A stretch of DNA of 7,152 nt. It comes from Bacteroidales bacterium (lineage in GTDB: Bacteria; Bacteroidota; Bacteroidia; Bacteroidales; B18-G4). Under the pieces are notes generated by a model. That model searched no databases, had not been told where the DNA came from, and saw only the letters and a list, made by a program, of their open reading frames with translations. The translations under genes and the position numbers were made by a program. Shown in pieces: positions 1 through 5,667 of the stretch (its first letter is position 1; every line of letters begins with the position of its first letter). Where the stretch lies: contig JAGLEK010000170.1 of the NCBI GenBank assembly GCA_023145125.1, positions 1 through 7,152 of the forward strand. Direction: 5' to 3'.

Positions 1-19
1 AATAAGAATAAGAATAAGA
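1..19. repeat. Hexamer tandem repeat directly before thyA
   Basis: Three perfect copies of AATAAG (1-6, 7-12, 13-18) and one further base run straight into the thyA ATG at 20; the next hexamer, AATGAG, is a one-base variant that overlaps the start codon. The tract occupies the place of a ribosome binding site and contains no GGAGG-like sequence. The window edge cuts it, so its true copy number is unknown. It may be the end of a longer repeat lying behind the previous gene. Confidence 0.7.
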
Positions 20-814
20 ATGAGGCAGTATTTAGACTTATTGGATCACGTGATGACGAATGGTGTAGAGAAAAGTGACCGCACCGGAACCGGAACCATC
101 AGCACCTTCGGTTATCAGATGCGTTTCGATCTGCAGGAAGGCTTTCCGGTCTTAACCACAAAAAAGCTTCATCTGCGCTCTATCATACATGAGTTATTAT
201 GGTTCCTGAAAGGAGATACCAATATAAAATACCTGAATGACAATAAAGTACGCATTTGGGATGAGTGGGCCGATGAAAATGGTGAACTGGGGCATATATA
301 TGGATACCAGTGGCGTTCATGGCCAACCGCCGACGGCAAACATGTTGACCAGATCACAAACCTTATCAAGAGCATTAAAGAAGACCCTGACTCCAGACGT
401 CATATCCTGAGCGCCTGGAATGTTGGTGATATAGACAAAATGGCCCTCCCCCCCTGCCATATATTGTTCCAGTTTTATGTAAGCGAGGGCAAGCTCTCAT
501 GCCAGCTCTACCAGCGAAGCTGCGATATCTTCCTCGGAGTACCTTTTAATATTGCCTCCTATGCCTTGCTCACCATTATGATGGCCCGGGCAACAGGCCT
601 CGAACCGGGTGAATTCATCCATACGCTGGGCGATGCACATATATACCTCAACCACATCGACCAGGTGAAGCTCCAGCTCACGCGTGAGCCCTTTCCACTG
701 CCGGAAATGAAACTAAACCCTTATAAAACGAACATCTTTGACTTCACCTATGAAGATATCAAGCTGATGGGTTATGAGTCACATCCTCATATAAAAGGTG
801 AAATTTCAGTATAA
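20..814 (+). CDS. thyA: Thymidylate synthase
   Basis: Cytosolic enzyme that converts dUMP to dTMP using 5,10-methylenetetrahydrofolate as both carbon donor and reductant, releasing dihydrofolate. The 264-residue length equals that of the E. coli enzyme, and numbering matches it closely. The nucleophile is Cys146 in the ALPPCHILFQF motif. Phosphate-binding arginines are present at Arg21 (SDRTGTGT) and Arg126-Arg127 (SRRHIL), and the dUMP/folate-site residues include Glu58, Asp169, Asn177 (GVPFNIASYA) and His207 (DAHIYLNH). All key residues are present, so the enzyme should be active. The ATG at 20 gives the canonical N-terminus (MRQYLDLL). There is no Shine-Dalgarno sequence, as is usual in Bacteroidota, and the upstream bases are a hexamer repeat. 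In many Bacteroidota folA lies directly downstream; here it is about 2.2 kb away on the same strand. Confidence 0.98.
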   Translation: MRQYLDLLDHVMTNGVEKSDRTGTGTISTFGYQMRFDLQEGFPVLTTKKLHLRSIIHELLWFLKGDTNIKYLNDNKVRIWDEWADENGELGHIYGYQWRSWPTADGKHVDQITNLIKSIKEDPDSRRHILSAWNVGDIDKMALPPCHILFQFYVSEGKLSCQLYQRSCDIFLGVPFNIASYALLTIMMARATGLEPGEFIHTLGDAHIYLNHIDQVKLQLTREPFPLPEMKLNPYKTNIFDFTYEDIKLMGYESHPHIKGEISV

Positions 815-817
815 TTT

Positions 818-850
818 GGTTGAACTGGTTGAATTGGGTGAATTGGTAGG
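818..850. repeat. 9-bp tandem repeat behind thyA
   Basis: Three 9-bp units follow the thyA stop by 3 nt: GGTTGAACT (818-826), GGTTGAATT (827-835) and GGGTGAATT (836-844), then a partial unit GGTAGG. The 11-mer GGTTGAATTGG at 827-837 is the exact reverse complement of CCAATTCAACC, which occurs twice upstream of folA (2921-2931 and 2986-2996), so the same motif recurs in inverted orientation 2 kb away. It has no visible coding role. Confidence 0.75.
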
Positions 851-867
851 ATGAGTTCAAATAGAAA

Positions 868-930
868 TGCCCCAATAGAACTTTACGACATAATGATCTC
901 AAGGATGCATTAAGCCTCTCTATTGGGGCA
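868..930. repeat. Two-tier hairpin element, REP/MITE-like
   Basis: A perfect 11-bp inverted repeat (TGCCCCAATAG at 868-878, CTATTGGGGCA at 920-930) encloses a second stem: 891-898 pairs with 904-912 with one bulged G (907) and a 5-nt loop (899-903). The result is a 63-nt extended hairpin with an internal loop. It lies between the convergent thyA and zinc-ribbon genes. It could be a dispersed REP/MITE-like repeat, a structured RNA, or a bidirectional 3'-end structure. No T-run follows either arm, so it is not a canonical intrinsic terminator. No transposase lies nearby. Confidence 0.65.
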
Positions 931-936
931 AATATT

Positions 937-955
937 AGACACACAAAGTGTATCT
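937..955. repeat. Small hairpin next to the 63-nt element
   Basis: AGACACAC (937-944) pairs with GTGTATCT (948-955) across a 3-nt AAA loop, with seven of eight positions matched (C940 faces A952). It sits 6 nt from the larger hairpin, and both may belong to one repeat unit ending near 960. It is 33 nt past the stop of the minus-strand zinc-ribbon gene and could slow or process that transcript, but there is no U-tract to make it a standard terminator. Confidence 0.4.
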
Positions 956-987
956 ACAAAATGATTGACTTAGAAAATCTTACAGTC

Positions 988-1131
988 CTAAGCTTTTCCA
1001 AGAATCCTGAACATGCCAGTTCCGCATGTCGGGCATACTCCCTTCATTGCTTTTCTGCCATTTTTCATGGTTACTTCAGCACCATTTTTGATCTCTTTTT
1101 TCGCTTTGCACTTTACACAATAACCTTCCAT
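988..1131 (-). CDS. Small zinc-ribbon protein, DUF5679 type
   Basis: A 47-residue protein read from ATG at 1131 to TAG at 988. It starts MEGYCVKCKAKKEI and has two CxxC knuckles, Cys5/Cys8 (CVKC) and Cys33/Cys36 (CPTC), 24 residues apart, as expected for a single zinc ribbon. The middle and C-terminus are very basic (KNGAEVTMKNGRKAMKG, then MFRILGKA). I recognise this as the DUF5679 pattern, a family of tiny proteins in bacteria and archaea with no established function; nucleic-acid binding is a reasonable inference from the fold and charge. The gene converges on thyA and diverges from the FISUMP gene, so it is probably transcribed alone. No Shine-Dalgarno sequence is visible. The opposite strand is also open over this region, but its predicted protein resembles nothing and is treated as a shadow. 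Confidence 0.88.
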   Translation of the reverse strand: MEGYCVKCKAKKEIKNGAEVTMKNGRKAMKGVCPTCGTGMFRILGKA

Positions 1132-1364
1132 AATGGTATAAATTTAAGTGTGGTTAATAATATTTCCTCACGAATATAGTATTTCTTCCAATGATGCAAC
1201 AAATAATATTTAACAATTTGTGAACAAAATCAATCTTTTTCTTCCCAATACATATTATCATGCCCTAATAATTACATCTAATGCAACCTTATGTGTGTGA
1301 AATTGGTCTTAGTAATATCAGAGATAATTCCTTATTTATTATGTTGTTCTAACCTACAGGCCGT
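1132..1364. other. AT-rich divergent intergenic region
   Basis: A 233-bp gap between the divergently read zinc-ribbon and FISUMP genes, strongly AT-rich. It should hold both promoters, but I found no exact TAnnTTTG box with a TTG about 19 nt upstream on either strand. The nearest on the plus strand is TATGTGTG at 1290-1297 (one mismatch, no -33 TTG). A 10-bp direct repeat (AATAATATTT at 1156-1165 and 1202-1211) is present but is unremarkable in such AT-rich DNA. Confidence 0.5.
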
Positions 1365-2711
1365 ATGAAAACCAGAAACTTACATTTTCTTATTGTTTTC
1401 TTTCTTACAACATCTGTTTTTAGTCAGGAATCAAACCTTGAGTTTACTTTCACTGCTGTCGACAGTACCTCTTATGTTCAATTGGATAGTTTTATGGTCA
1501 TGAACCGTACACAGGGCGATGAAAACATGGTTTACTGGCCGGATACAGCTATTTCCCTCGAAATTGCAGCGGGCGATACCCTTCTTTACGTTGGATATGC
1601 TACATTTTATCCTGTGGGCATCAATGATATCAAGCCGGAGGCGGAACAATTCCGGGTCTATCAAAACTACCCTAACCCGGTAACAGGGCAAAGTATGGTT
1701 TCCATGTTTATTCCGAATAATGGAAAGGTCCGGATTTCGGTTTCGGATGTGCAGGGCAGGATCATCTTACTCAAGGAGTATCAGCTGGAGCGCGGCAGGC
1801 AGGATTTCCGCTTTGTTCCCGGCTCCGGCAAGCTGTTCTTTCTCACAGCAAGCTGGAATGGCAGGTCAGAAAGCATTAAGATCCTGTCGACGAAACAGCA
1901 GGCAGCTCAAAAATGTGTTCTCGATCACATAGGAAGCAGTAACGAAACAATCTCACTAAAGGCCTCCCCATGGCCTGCTAATGGATCCGTAAAAGAATCG
2001 GGGATCATAGATATGCCGGTTAGCAACAATGATTACACCTTTCAGTTCATGGACAATGGCCCCTGCCCGGGAACACCAACTGTGACTTACGGAGGGCAGG
2101 TCTACAACACGGTTCAAATCCTCAGCCAGTGCTGGCTGAAGGAAAACCTGAACATTGGAACAATGATAGATGTGAGTGAGGAAATGACCGATAACGGTAC
2201 CATAGAGAAATATTGCTATGACAACCATCTCGATAGTTGTGCAAAGTACGGAGGCCTCTACCAGTGGCCGGAAATGATGCAATACAGCACATTGCAGGGC
2301 ACCCAGGGCATCTGCCCGGTGGGCTGGCATATCCCTACCGACGATGAGTGGAAAATCCTTGAAGGGGGAGTCGACAGCCAATACGGCATTGGTGACCCTG
2401 AATGGGATATTTCCTATTATTTTCGTGGTTTTGATGCCGGGTATAACTTGAAAACAACCCAGGGATGGAATGAAGGCGGCAACGGAAGTGACCTCTATGG
2501 CTTTTCCGGCCTGCCGGCTGGTGCACGTGGATATGACGGTGGTGTCTATCTTTTCGTTGCCATTGGAGCATACTGCAACCTGTGGTCATCTACCAGGCAT
2601 ACTGATTACGCAGACTGGGCCCACATGTTAGGATTTCCCTCATCCGGCGTAATCAGTTTTCCAAGCAGCACAGAATACGGCTACAGCCTCCGCTGCCTCA
2701 AGGATGATTAA
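1365..2711 (+). CDS. Exported FISUMP-domain protein with internal T9SS-like module
   Basis: A 448-residue secreted protein. Residues 1-20 are a Sec signal peptide (MKTRNLHFLIVFFLTTSVFS, cleavage likely before Gln21). Residues about 22-90 form a short beta-rich segment. Residues about 95-175 look like a Por-secretion / T9SS type A sorting module: VYQNYPNP at 98-105, then VRISVSDVQGR and a closing SIKILS. Residues about 235-448 are a FISUMP domain (Fibrobacter succinogenes major paralogous domain): TVTYGGQVYNTVQI, CWLKENLN, YGGLYQW, GICPVGWHIPTDDEW, GFSGLPAGARG, NLWSST and a terminal LRCLKDD. Cysteines at 234, 256, 284, 292, 317, 404 and 444 could form disulfides outside the cytoplasm. FISUMP domains are common in surface proteins of Bacteroidota and Fibrobacteres; their function is not well defined. 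The sorting-like module normally sits at the extreme C-terminus, so its internal position is unusual. The gene appears monocistronic. Confidence 0.88.
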   Translation: MKTRNLHFLIVFFLTTSVFSQESNLEFTFTAVDSTSYVQLDSFMVMNRTQGDENMVYWPDTAISLEIAAGDTLLYVGYATFYPVGINDIKPEAEQFRVYQNYPNPVTGQSMVSMFIPNNGKVRISVSDVQGRIILLKEYQLERGRQDFRFVPGSGKLFFLTASWNGRSESIKILSTKQQAAQKCVLDHIGSSNETISLKASPWPANGSVKESGIIDMPVSNNDYTFQFMDNGPCPGTPTVTYGGQVYNTVQILSQCWLKENLNIGTMIDVSEEMTDNGTIEKYCYDNHLDSCAKYGGLYQWPEMMQYSTLQGTQGICPVGWHIPTDDEWKILEGGVDSQYGIGDPEWDISYYFRGFDAGYNLKTTQGWNEGGNGSDLYGFSGLPAGARGYDGGVYLFVAIGAYCNLWSSTRHTDYADWAHMLGFPSSGVISFPSSTEYGYSLRCLKDD

Positions 2712-2717
2712 CAGCCT

Positions 2718-2738
2718 CGTCCCTCGTCCCCCGTCCCC
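2718..2738. repeat. 7-bp tandem repeat behind the FISUMP gene
   Basis: Three contiguous heptamers, CGTCCCT (2718-2724), CGTCCCC (2725-2731) and CGTCCCC (2732-2738), begin 6 nt after the FISUMP stop codon. The tract is GC-rich and stands out against the AT-rich DNA that follows. No hairpin partner was seen that would make it a terminator. Confidence 0.75.
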
Positions 2739-2782
2739 TGAACCTATCAATGTTTAATGAACTTATCGTAGAATTAGAATTG

Positions 2783-2790
2783 TATCTTTG
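2783..2790 (+). promoter_or_regulatory. Candidate Bacteroidota -7 box
   Basis: TATCTTTG fits the Bacteroidota sigma-A -7 consensus TAnnTTTG exactly. No TTG lies at the expected place about 19 nt upstream, so only half of a promoter is visible. It would start a transcript near 2797, either a long leader for folA or a transcript for the 28-codon reading frame at 2807-2893. Confidence 0.35.
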
Positions 2791-2890
2791 AAATATTGAA
2801 CACATCATGGGTTCAGGAAATCAGTTAAGCATTGAATATCCTTTGAAAATTACATCAAACCACAACTGCATTCCATTGCCATTTTTTTCC

Positions 2891-2898
2891 TAATTTTG
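2891..2898 (+). promoter_or_regulatory. Candidate folA promoter, -7 box
   Basis: TAATTTTG matches TAnnTTTG exactly and follows a T-rich run (2882-2888). The -33 TTG is not at ideal spacing: the nearest is 2876-2878, only 12 nt upstream. It is the closest good box to folA and would give a leader of roughly 95 nt containing the REP-like element and its flanking repeats. It would serve both folA and the coupled lipoprotein gene. Confidence 0.5.
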
Positions 2899-2918
2899 CG
2901 AAATACTAATTTACAAAT

Positions 2919-2997
2919 AACCAATTCAACCAGCTGTCATGCTGAGCACTTCACTTTGTTCAGTATAAACTCCGTCGAAGCACAACCAATTCAACCA
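2919..2997. repeat. REP-like element between 14-bp direct repeats
   Basis: The 14-mer AACCAATTCAACCA occurs at 2919-2932 and again at 2984-2997, flanking a 51-bp segment (2933-2983). On the minus strand that segment begins GTGCTTCGACGG and ends CTCAGCATGACAGC. It resembles a CTTCGAC...CTCAGCATGAC motif that, from memory, recurs in intergenic DNA of many bacteria. GTGCTTC and GAAGTGC on the minus strand can pair, with two G-T wobbles. The right-hand direct repeat ends two bases short of the folA start codon, so this DNA forms the folA leader. The flanks could be a target duplication or two units of the tandem motif also found behind thyA. Confidence 0.6.
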
Positions 2998-2998
2998 A

Positions 2999-3496
2999 AT
3001 GCCAATCTCAATCATAGTCGCCGTAGCCGAAAATAATGCCATTGGCAAGGACAACGACCTCCTCTGGCACATTTCCGATGACCTGAAGCGCTTTAAGAAG
3101 ATCACCACCGGCCATAAGATAATCATGGGAAAAAATACATTTTTATCATTGCCCATCAGGCCATTGCCAAACAGGACAAGCGTTGTGATAACCGATGACC
3201 CGGAGGATAATTACGAAGGCTGTATCATGGCATTCTCCATTGAAGATGCCATGTCGAAATGCGGAGACGATGAAGAATGCTTTATCATCGGCGGTGGATC
3301 CATCTACCGGCAGTTCCTCCCGCTCGCCGACAAGCTGTACCTGACAAAGGTTCGTCGCAGCTACGATGCCGACACTTTTTTTCCTGAAATAAAAGAAGAT
3401 GAATGGGAGTTGATCGAGGAGGAAGACCATGTCGATGAGGAAAATAATTCACTCTCTTTCTCGTTTCAGATATATACACGAAAGCAGCCCTCATGA
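2999..3496 (+). CDS. folA: Dihydrofolate reductase
   Basis: Cytosolic enzyme that reduces dihydrofolate to tetrahydrofolate with NADPH, recycling the product of thymidylate synthase. The 165-residue length is typical of the bacterial chromosomal form. Visible landmarks are the N-terminal strand and Met20-type loop (ISIIVAVAENNAIGKDNDLLWHI), the catalytic acid Asp28 in SDDLKRFK, the NADPH-site segment IIMGKNTF (41-48), RPLPNRTSVVIT, the Gly-Gly cofactor loop FIIGGGSIY, and ADKLYLTKV followed by DADTFFPE. Nothing essential is missing. The first ATG gives the standard N-terminus; the sequence before it is a repeat, not a Shine-Dalgarno site. The stop overlaps the next gene's start by 4 nt (ATGA), so the two are cotranscribed and probably translationally coupled. 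Confidence 0.97.
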   Translation: MPISIIVAVAENNAIGKDNDLLWHISDDLKRFKKITTGHKIIMGKNTFLSLPIRPLPNRTSVVITDDPEDNYEGCIMAFSIEDAMSKCGDDEECFIIGGGSIYRQFLPLADKLYLTKVRRSYDADTFFPEIKEDEWELIEEEDHVDEENNSLSFSFQIYTRKQPS

Positions 3497-4338
3497 AGCA
3501 GTTTATCCGGAATATCTTTTTAATCATGACCCTTGCAGTCATTGCCGGAATATCGTGCAAGAAAAGCAGTATAGAAACCAATTATAATCCCAATCTGCAG
3601 GTTGCCAACAACCAGGTGATCGCTGAAAGGGCTTATTCAGAGGTATTCAATCTCTTCATCATGGTGATGAGCGATTCTGTCCTGAAGGCAGAAGGCAGCA
3701 AGACCATTTACAATGCACAATGCAGCTATCAGGATACCAACGGGATAGAATACATTATCGACTATGGGACATATAATACCGATTGCCCGGATGGCAAGGG
3801 CAGAAGGGGAAAGATCACTGTCGGTATGAACATGGACTTCTCAGAAACAGGCGCAATAGCAAACCTTGCTTTCGATGGCTACATCGTAAATGACCTTCAC
3901 CTGGATGGAGATAATACTATCAGCAACACCGGCCTTTCGATGAGCATGCTGCAAATGTATGAACATGAGGTACCCTCCGCAACCCTCACATTATTTGATA
4001 CAGTCTCTCACGGAAGCTTTCACTGGCAATCACTGAAAACCTTTACATATATTGAAGGTATGGGGACAGTTGGTGATTTTGAAGATGACGTTTTTGAGAT
4101 CACCGGGCAGGCTTCCGGCTCCGACCTTAATAACGTAATTTTCTCAGCCGTTATCGGTGACCCACTCGGAAATTATTTCAATTGCCGCTGGATCCGCACC
4201 GGAATAACCTACCTGAGCACGCCGGGCCTGGATATTACAAACGGCTACATCGATTATATCGGGGAAGACAGCTGCACGAACCAGGTGATGTACTTCTTTA
4301 ACGGCAACCCCTTTTACGACAAATTTATCAAACATTAA
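3493..4338 (+). CDS. Putative outer-membrane lipoprotein, unknown function
   Basis: A 281-residue protein whose first 21 residues form a lipoprotein-type signal peptide ending AGIS before Cys22 (then KKSS), so it is probably lipidated. The remainder is beta-strand-rich, with alternating polar and hydrophobic residues and no membrane helix. The order YIIDYGT, a Cys followed by DGKGRRGKITV, LAFDGYIVNDLHLDG, ISNTG, DDVFEITGQASG, FNCRWIRTG and YIDYIGEDSC resembles an uncharacterised Bacteroidota lipoprotein group I recall with the pattern DYGxxC...RKGKI...F..Y.VN...EG...ITNTG...EITG...C.WI.SG...DYG.G.C. That is recognition from memory and no function is known. Its ATG lies inside the folA stop (ATGA overlap), giving a folA-lipoprotein operon. 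It converges on the minus-strand exported protein with a 51-nt gap filled by a 7-bp repeat. Confidence 0.8.
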   Translation: MKQFIRNIFLIMTLAVIAGISCKKSSIETNYNPNLQVANNQVIAERAYSEVFNLFIMVMSDSVLKAEGSKTIYNAQCSYQDTNGIEYIIDYGTYNTDCPDGKGRRGKITVGMNMDFSETGAIANLAFDGYIVNDLHLDGDNTISNTGLSMSMLQMYEHEVPSATLTLFDTVSHGSFHWQSLKTFTYIEGMGTVGDFEDDVFEITGQASGSDLNNVIFSAVIGDPLGNYFNCRWIRTGITYLSTPGLDITNGYIDYIGEDSCTNQVMYFFNGNPFYDKFIKH

Positions 4339-4349
4339 CAGATTTCGAA

Positions 4350-4388
4350 AATCGAAAATCGACAATCGACAATCGACAATCGACAATC
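4350..4388. repeat. 7-bp tandem repeat between convergent genes
   Basis: Five heptamers, AATCGAA (4350-4356) then four perfect AATCGAC (4357-4363, 4364-4370, 4371-4377, 4378-4384), and a partial AATC to 4388. The tract starts 11 nt after the lipoprotein stop (4338) and ends one base before the stop codon of the minus-strand gene (4390-4392), so it occupies nearly the whole convergent gap. The first bases, GATTTCGAAAATC (4341-4353), can form a 5-bp hairpin, too weak for a terminator. Copy number may vary between strains. Confidence 0.85.
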
Positions 4389-4389
4389 C

Positions 4390-5667
4390 TTACGTTTTCT
4401 GTTTTTTCTTCTTCGCAGCCGGAAACAGCACATTATTCAGGATCAACCTGTAACCTGTTGAATTCGGGTGCAGGATAAGTTCTGTTGGCGGGTCGCCCAC
4501 GAGATGGCGATAGTCTTCAGGATCATGTCCACTGTAGAAGGTCCATGTGCCATTGCCAAACTCCCCATGAATATAGCGGGCTTCATTAAGGGCCTTGTTT
4601 TCTCCAAGGATAAGAACTTCAGGCTTGATATAATCTTTGATATATCCGGTTGTCTGCCCCATAAAAGCCCTGATAACGGGTTCATGGCTCTGGCAAAGCA
4701 TGGTGGGTACAGGATCCCACTTAGCTGAAAAATCAAAAAGTGTAAAGAAATCGTTTTGTTCCCTGATCGAGCGCACATGCATCTGGGTAGCATCGATGCT
4801 GGAGATCTCATATTCCTGAGGGCTGGTCTTTAATGTAAAACCGGTAAATGCAAAACACTGAGAATAGTCCAGTCTTTCCTGGGCATCGGCATCCATAGGG
4901 TCCCCATCGTACATCACGTCACAAATATCTATCCCATCCGCCGCCAGGGCAACATCATAGCTGTCGGTGGCCGAGCACATGGCAAAGAGGTAACCACCTC
5001 CTGCGACATATTCGCGTATCCTTTTGGCAACAGCCAGCTTGCATTGCGAAACCTTTTCAAAACCCAGCTCCCGTGCTGTAGCCTCTGCTGCACGCTGGTT
5101 TTCACGATACCATTGAAAATCCTTGTATCGTGCCCAGAACTTACCGTATTGGCCGGTAAAATCCTCATGGTGCAGGTGCAGCCAGTCGTACATTGGCAAC
5201 ATGCCATCCAGCACCTCGTGGTCATAAATCACGTCGTAAGGAATCTCAGCATAGGTCAGCACAAGGGTTACAGCATCATCCCAGGGCTGTTTGTTTTTAG
5301 GGCTGTAAACTGCTATTTTGGGTGGGATATGCAGCTTGACCTCATCCATATTGATCTCAGGCTGCGATATTTCCTGTAAAATGGCCGATGCCTGCACATC
5401 TGCGATCACCTGGTAGGTAACCCCCCTGATCACACATTCATTTTCGATCAGTTCATGATGAACACACATGAAGCTGCCACCTTTATAATTCAGCAGCCAG
5501 CTCATCTCCACATCCTGTTCCAGAACCCAGTAGGCCACACCATATGCCTTCAGGTGGTCACGCTGGGTATCATCCATCGGAATGAATATATACGCTGCGT
5601 AAGCCGATTGAGTGCATGCAACCAGCATAAGCAGAAACAGATATCTTCGTAGCAATCTAATATTCAT
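4390..5667 (-). CDS. Exported Bacteroidota protein of the family named 'asparagine synthetase B'
   Basis: I place the start at ATG 5667 (425 residues). The frame is open to 5739, but the extra 24 residues (MNFELFGIWSLKF...) are translated from an intergenic repeat. From 5667 the protein begins MNIRLLRRYLFLLMLVACTQSAYA, a clear export signal; cleavage may follow Ala24, or LVAC at 15-18 may act as a lipobox. The family, recalled from Bacteroidota genomes, has conserved blocks seen here: IPMDDTQRDHLKAYG (29-43), WLLNYKGGSF, PPKIAVYSP and PWDDAVTLVLTYAEIPYDVIYD (116-149), YDWLHLHHEDFTGQYG (160-175), GGGYLFAMCSATDS (223-236), DFFTLFDFSAKWD, ILGENKALNEARYIHGE, FYSGHDPEDY and a terminal LFPAAKKKKQKT. 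It shows neither the N-terminal Cys amidotransferase domain nor the ATP-PPi synthetase motif of real AsnB. Cys231 in a possible nucleophile elbow and His381 would suit a class-I amidotransferase-like fold, but that is inference. Substrate unknown. Confidence 0.85.
   Translation of the reverse strand: MNIRLLRRYLFLLMLVACTQSAYAAYIFIPMDDTQRDHLKAYGVAYWVLEQDVEMSWLLNYKGGSFMCVHHELIENECVIRGVTYQVIADVQASAILQEISQPEINMDEVKLHIPPKIAVYSPKNKQPWDDAVTLVLTYAEIPYDVIYDHEVLDGMLPMYDWLHLHHEDFTGQYGKFWARYKDFQWYRENQRAAEATARELGFEKVSQCKLAVAKRIREYVAGGGYLFAMCSATDSYDVALAADGIDICDVMYDGDPMDADAQERLDYSQCFAFTGFTLKTSPQEYEISSIDATQMHVRSIREQNDFFTLFDFSAKWDPVPTMLCQSHEPVIRAFMGQTTGYIKDYIKPEVLILGENKALNEARYIHGEFGNGTWTFYSGHDPEDYRHLVGDPPTELILHPNSTGYRLILNNVLFPAAKKKKQKT

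Noticed and set aside
868..930. Intrinsic terminator
   Set aside because: The stem is strong but neither side has a run of T, and the loop region is long and structured.
759..944. 61-codon minus-strand frame (MCLIFAPIERLNASLRS...)
   Set aside because: It is a translation of the hairpin element and the 9-bp repeat, running into the end of thyA.
961..1179. 72-codon plus-strand frame (MIDLENLTVLSFSK...)
   Set aside because: It is antisense to the DUF5679-like gene, whose minus-strand translation has two clean CxxC pairs; the plus-strand product resembles nothing.
1156..1211. Direct repeat AATAATATTT as an operator
   Set aside because: A 10-bp A/T-only match is expected by chance in such AT-rich sequence, and there is no palindrome.
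4144..4386. 80-codon minus-strand frame (MSIVDCRLSIFDFR...)
   Set aside because: Its start is the AATCGAC heptamer tract read on the minus strand, and the rest is antisense to the lipoprotein gene.
4350..4388. CRISPR-like array
   Set aside because: The units are 7 bp and contiguous, with no spacers and no cas genes nearby.
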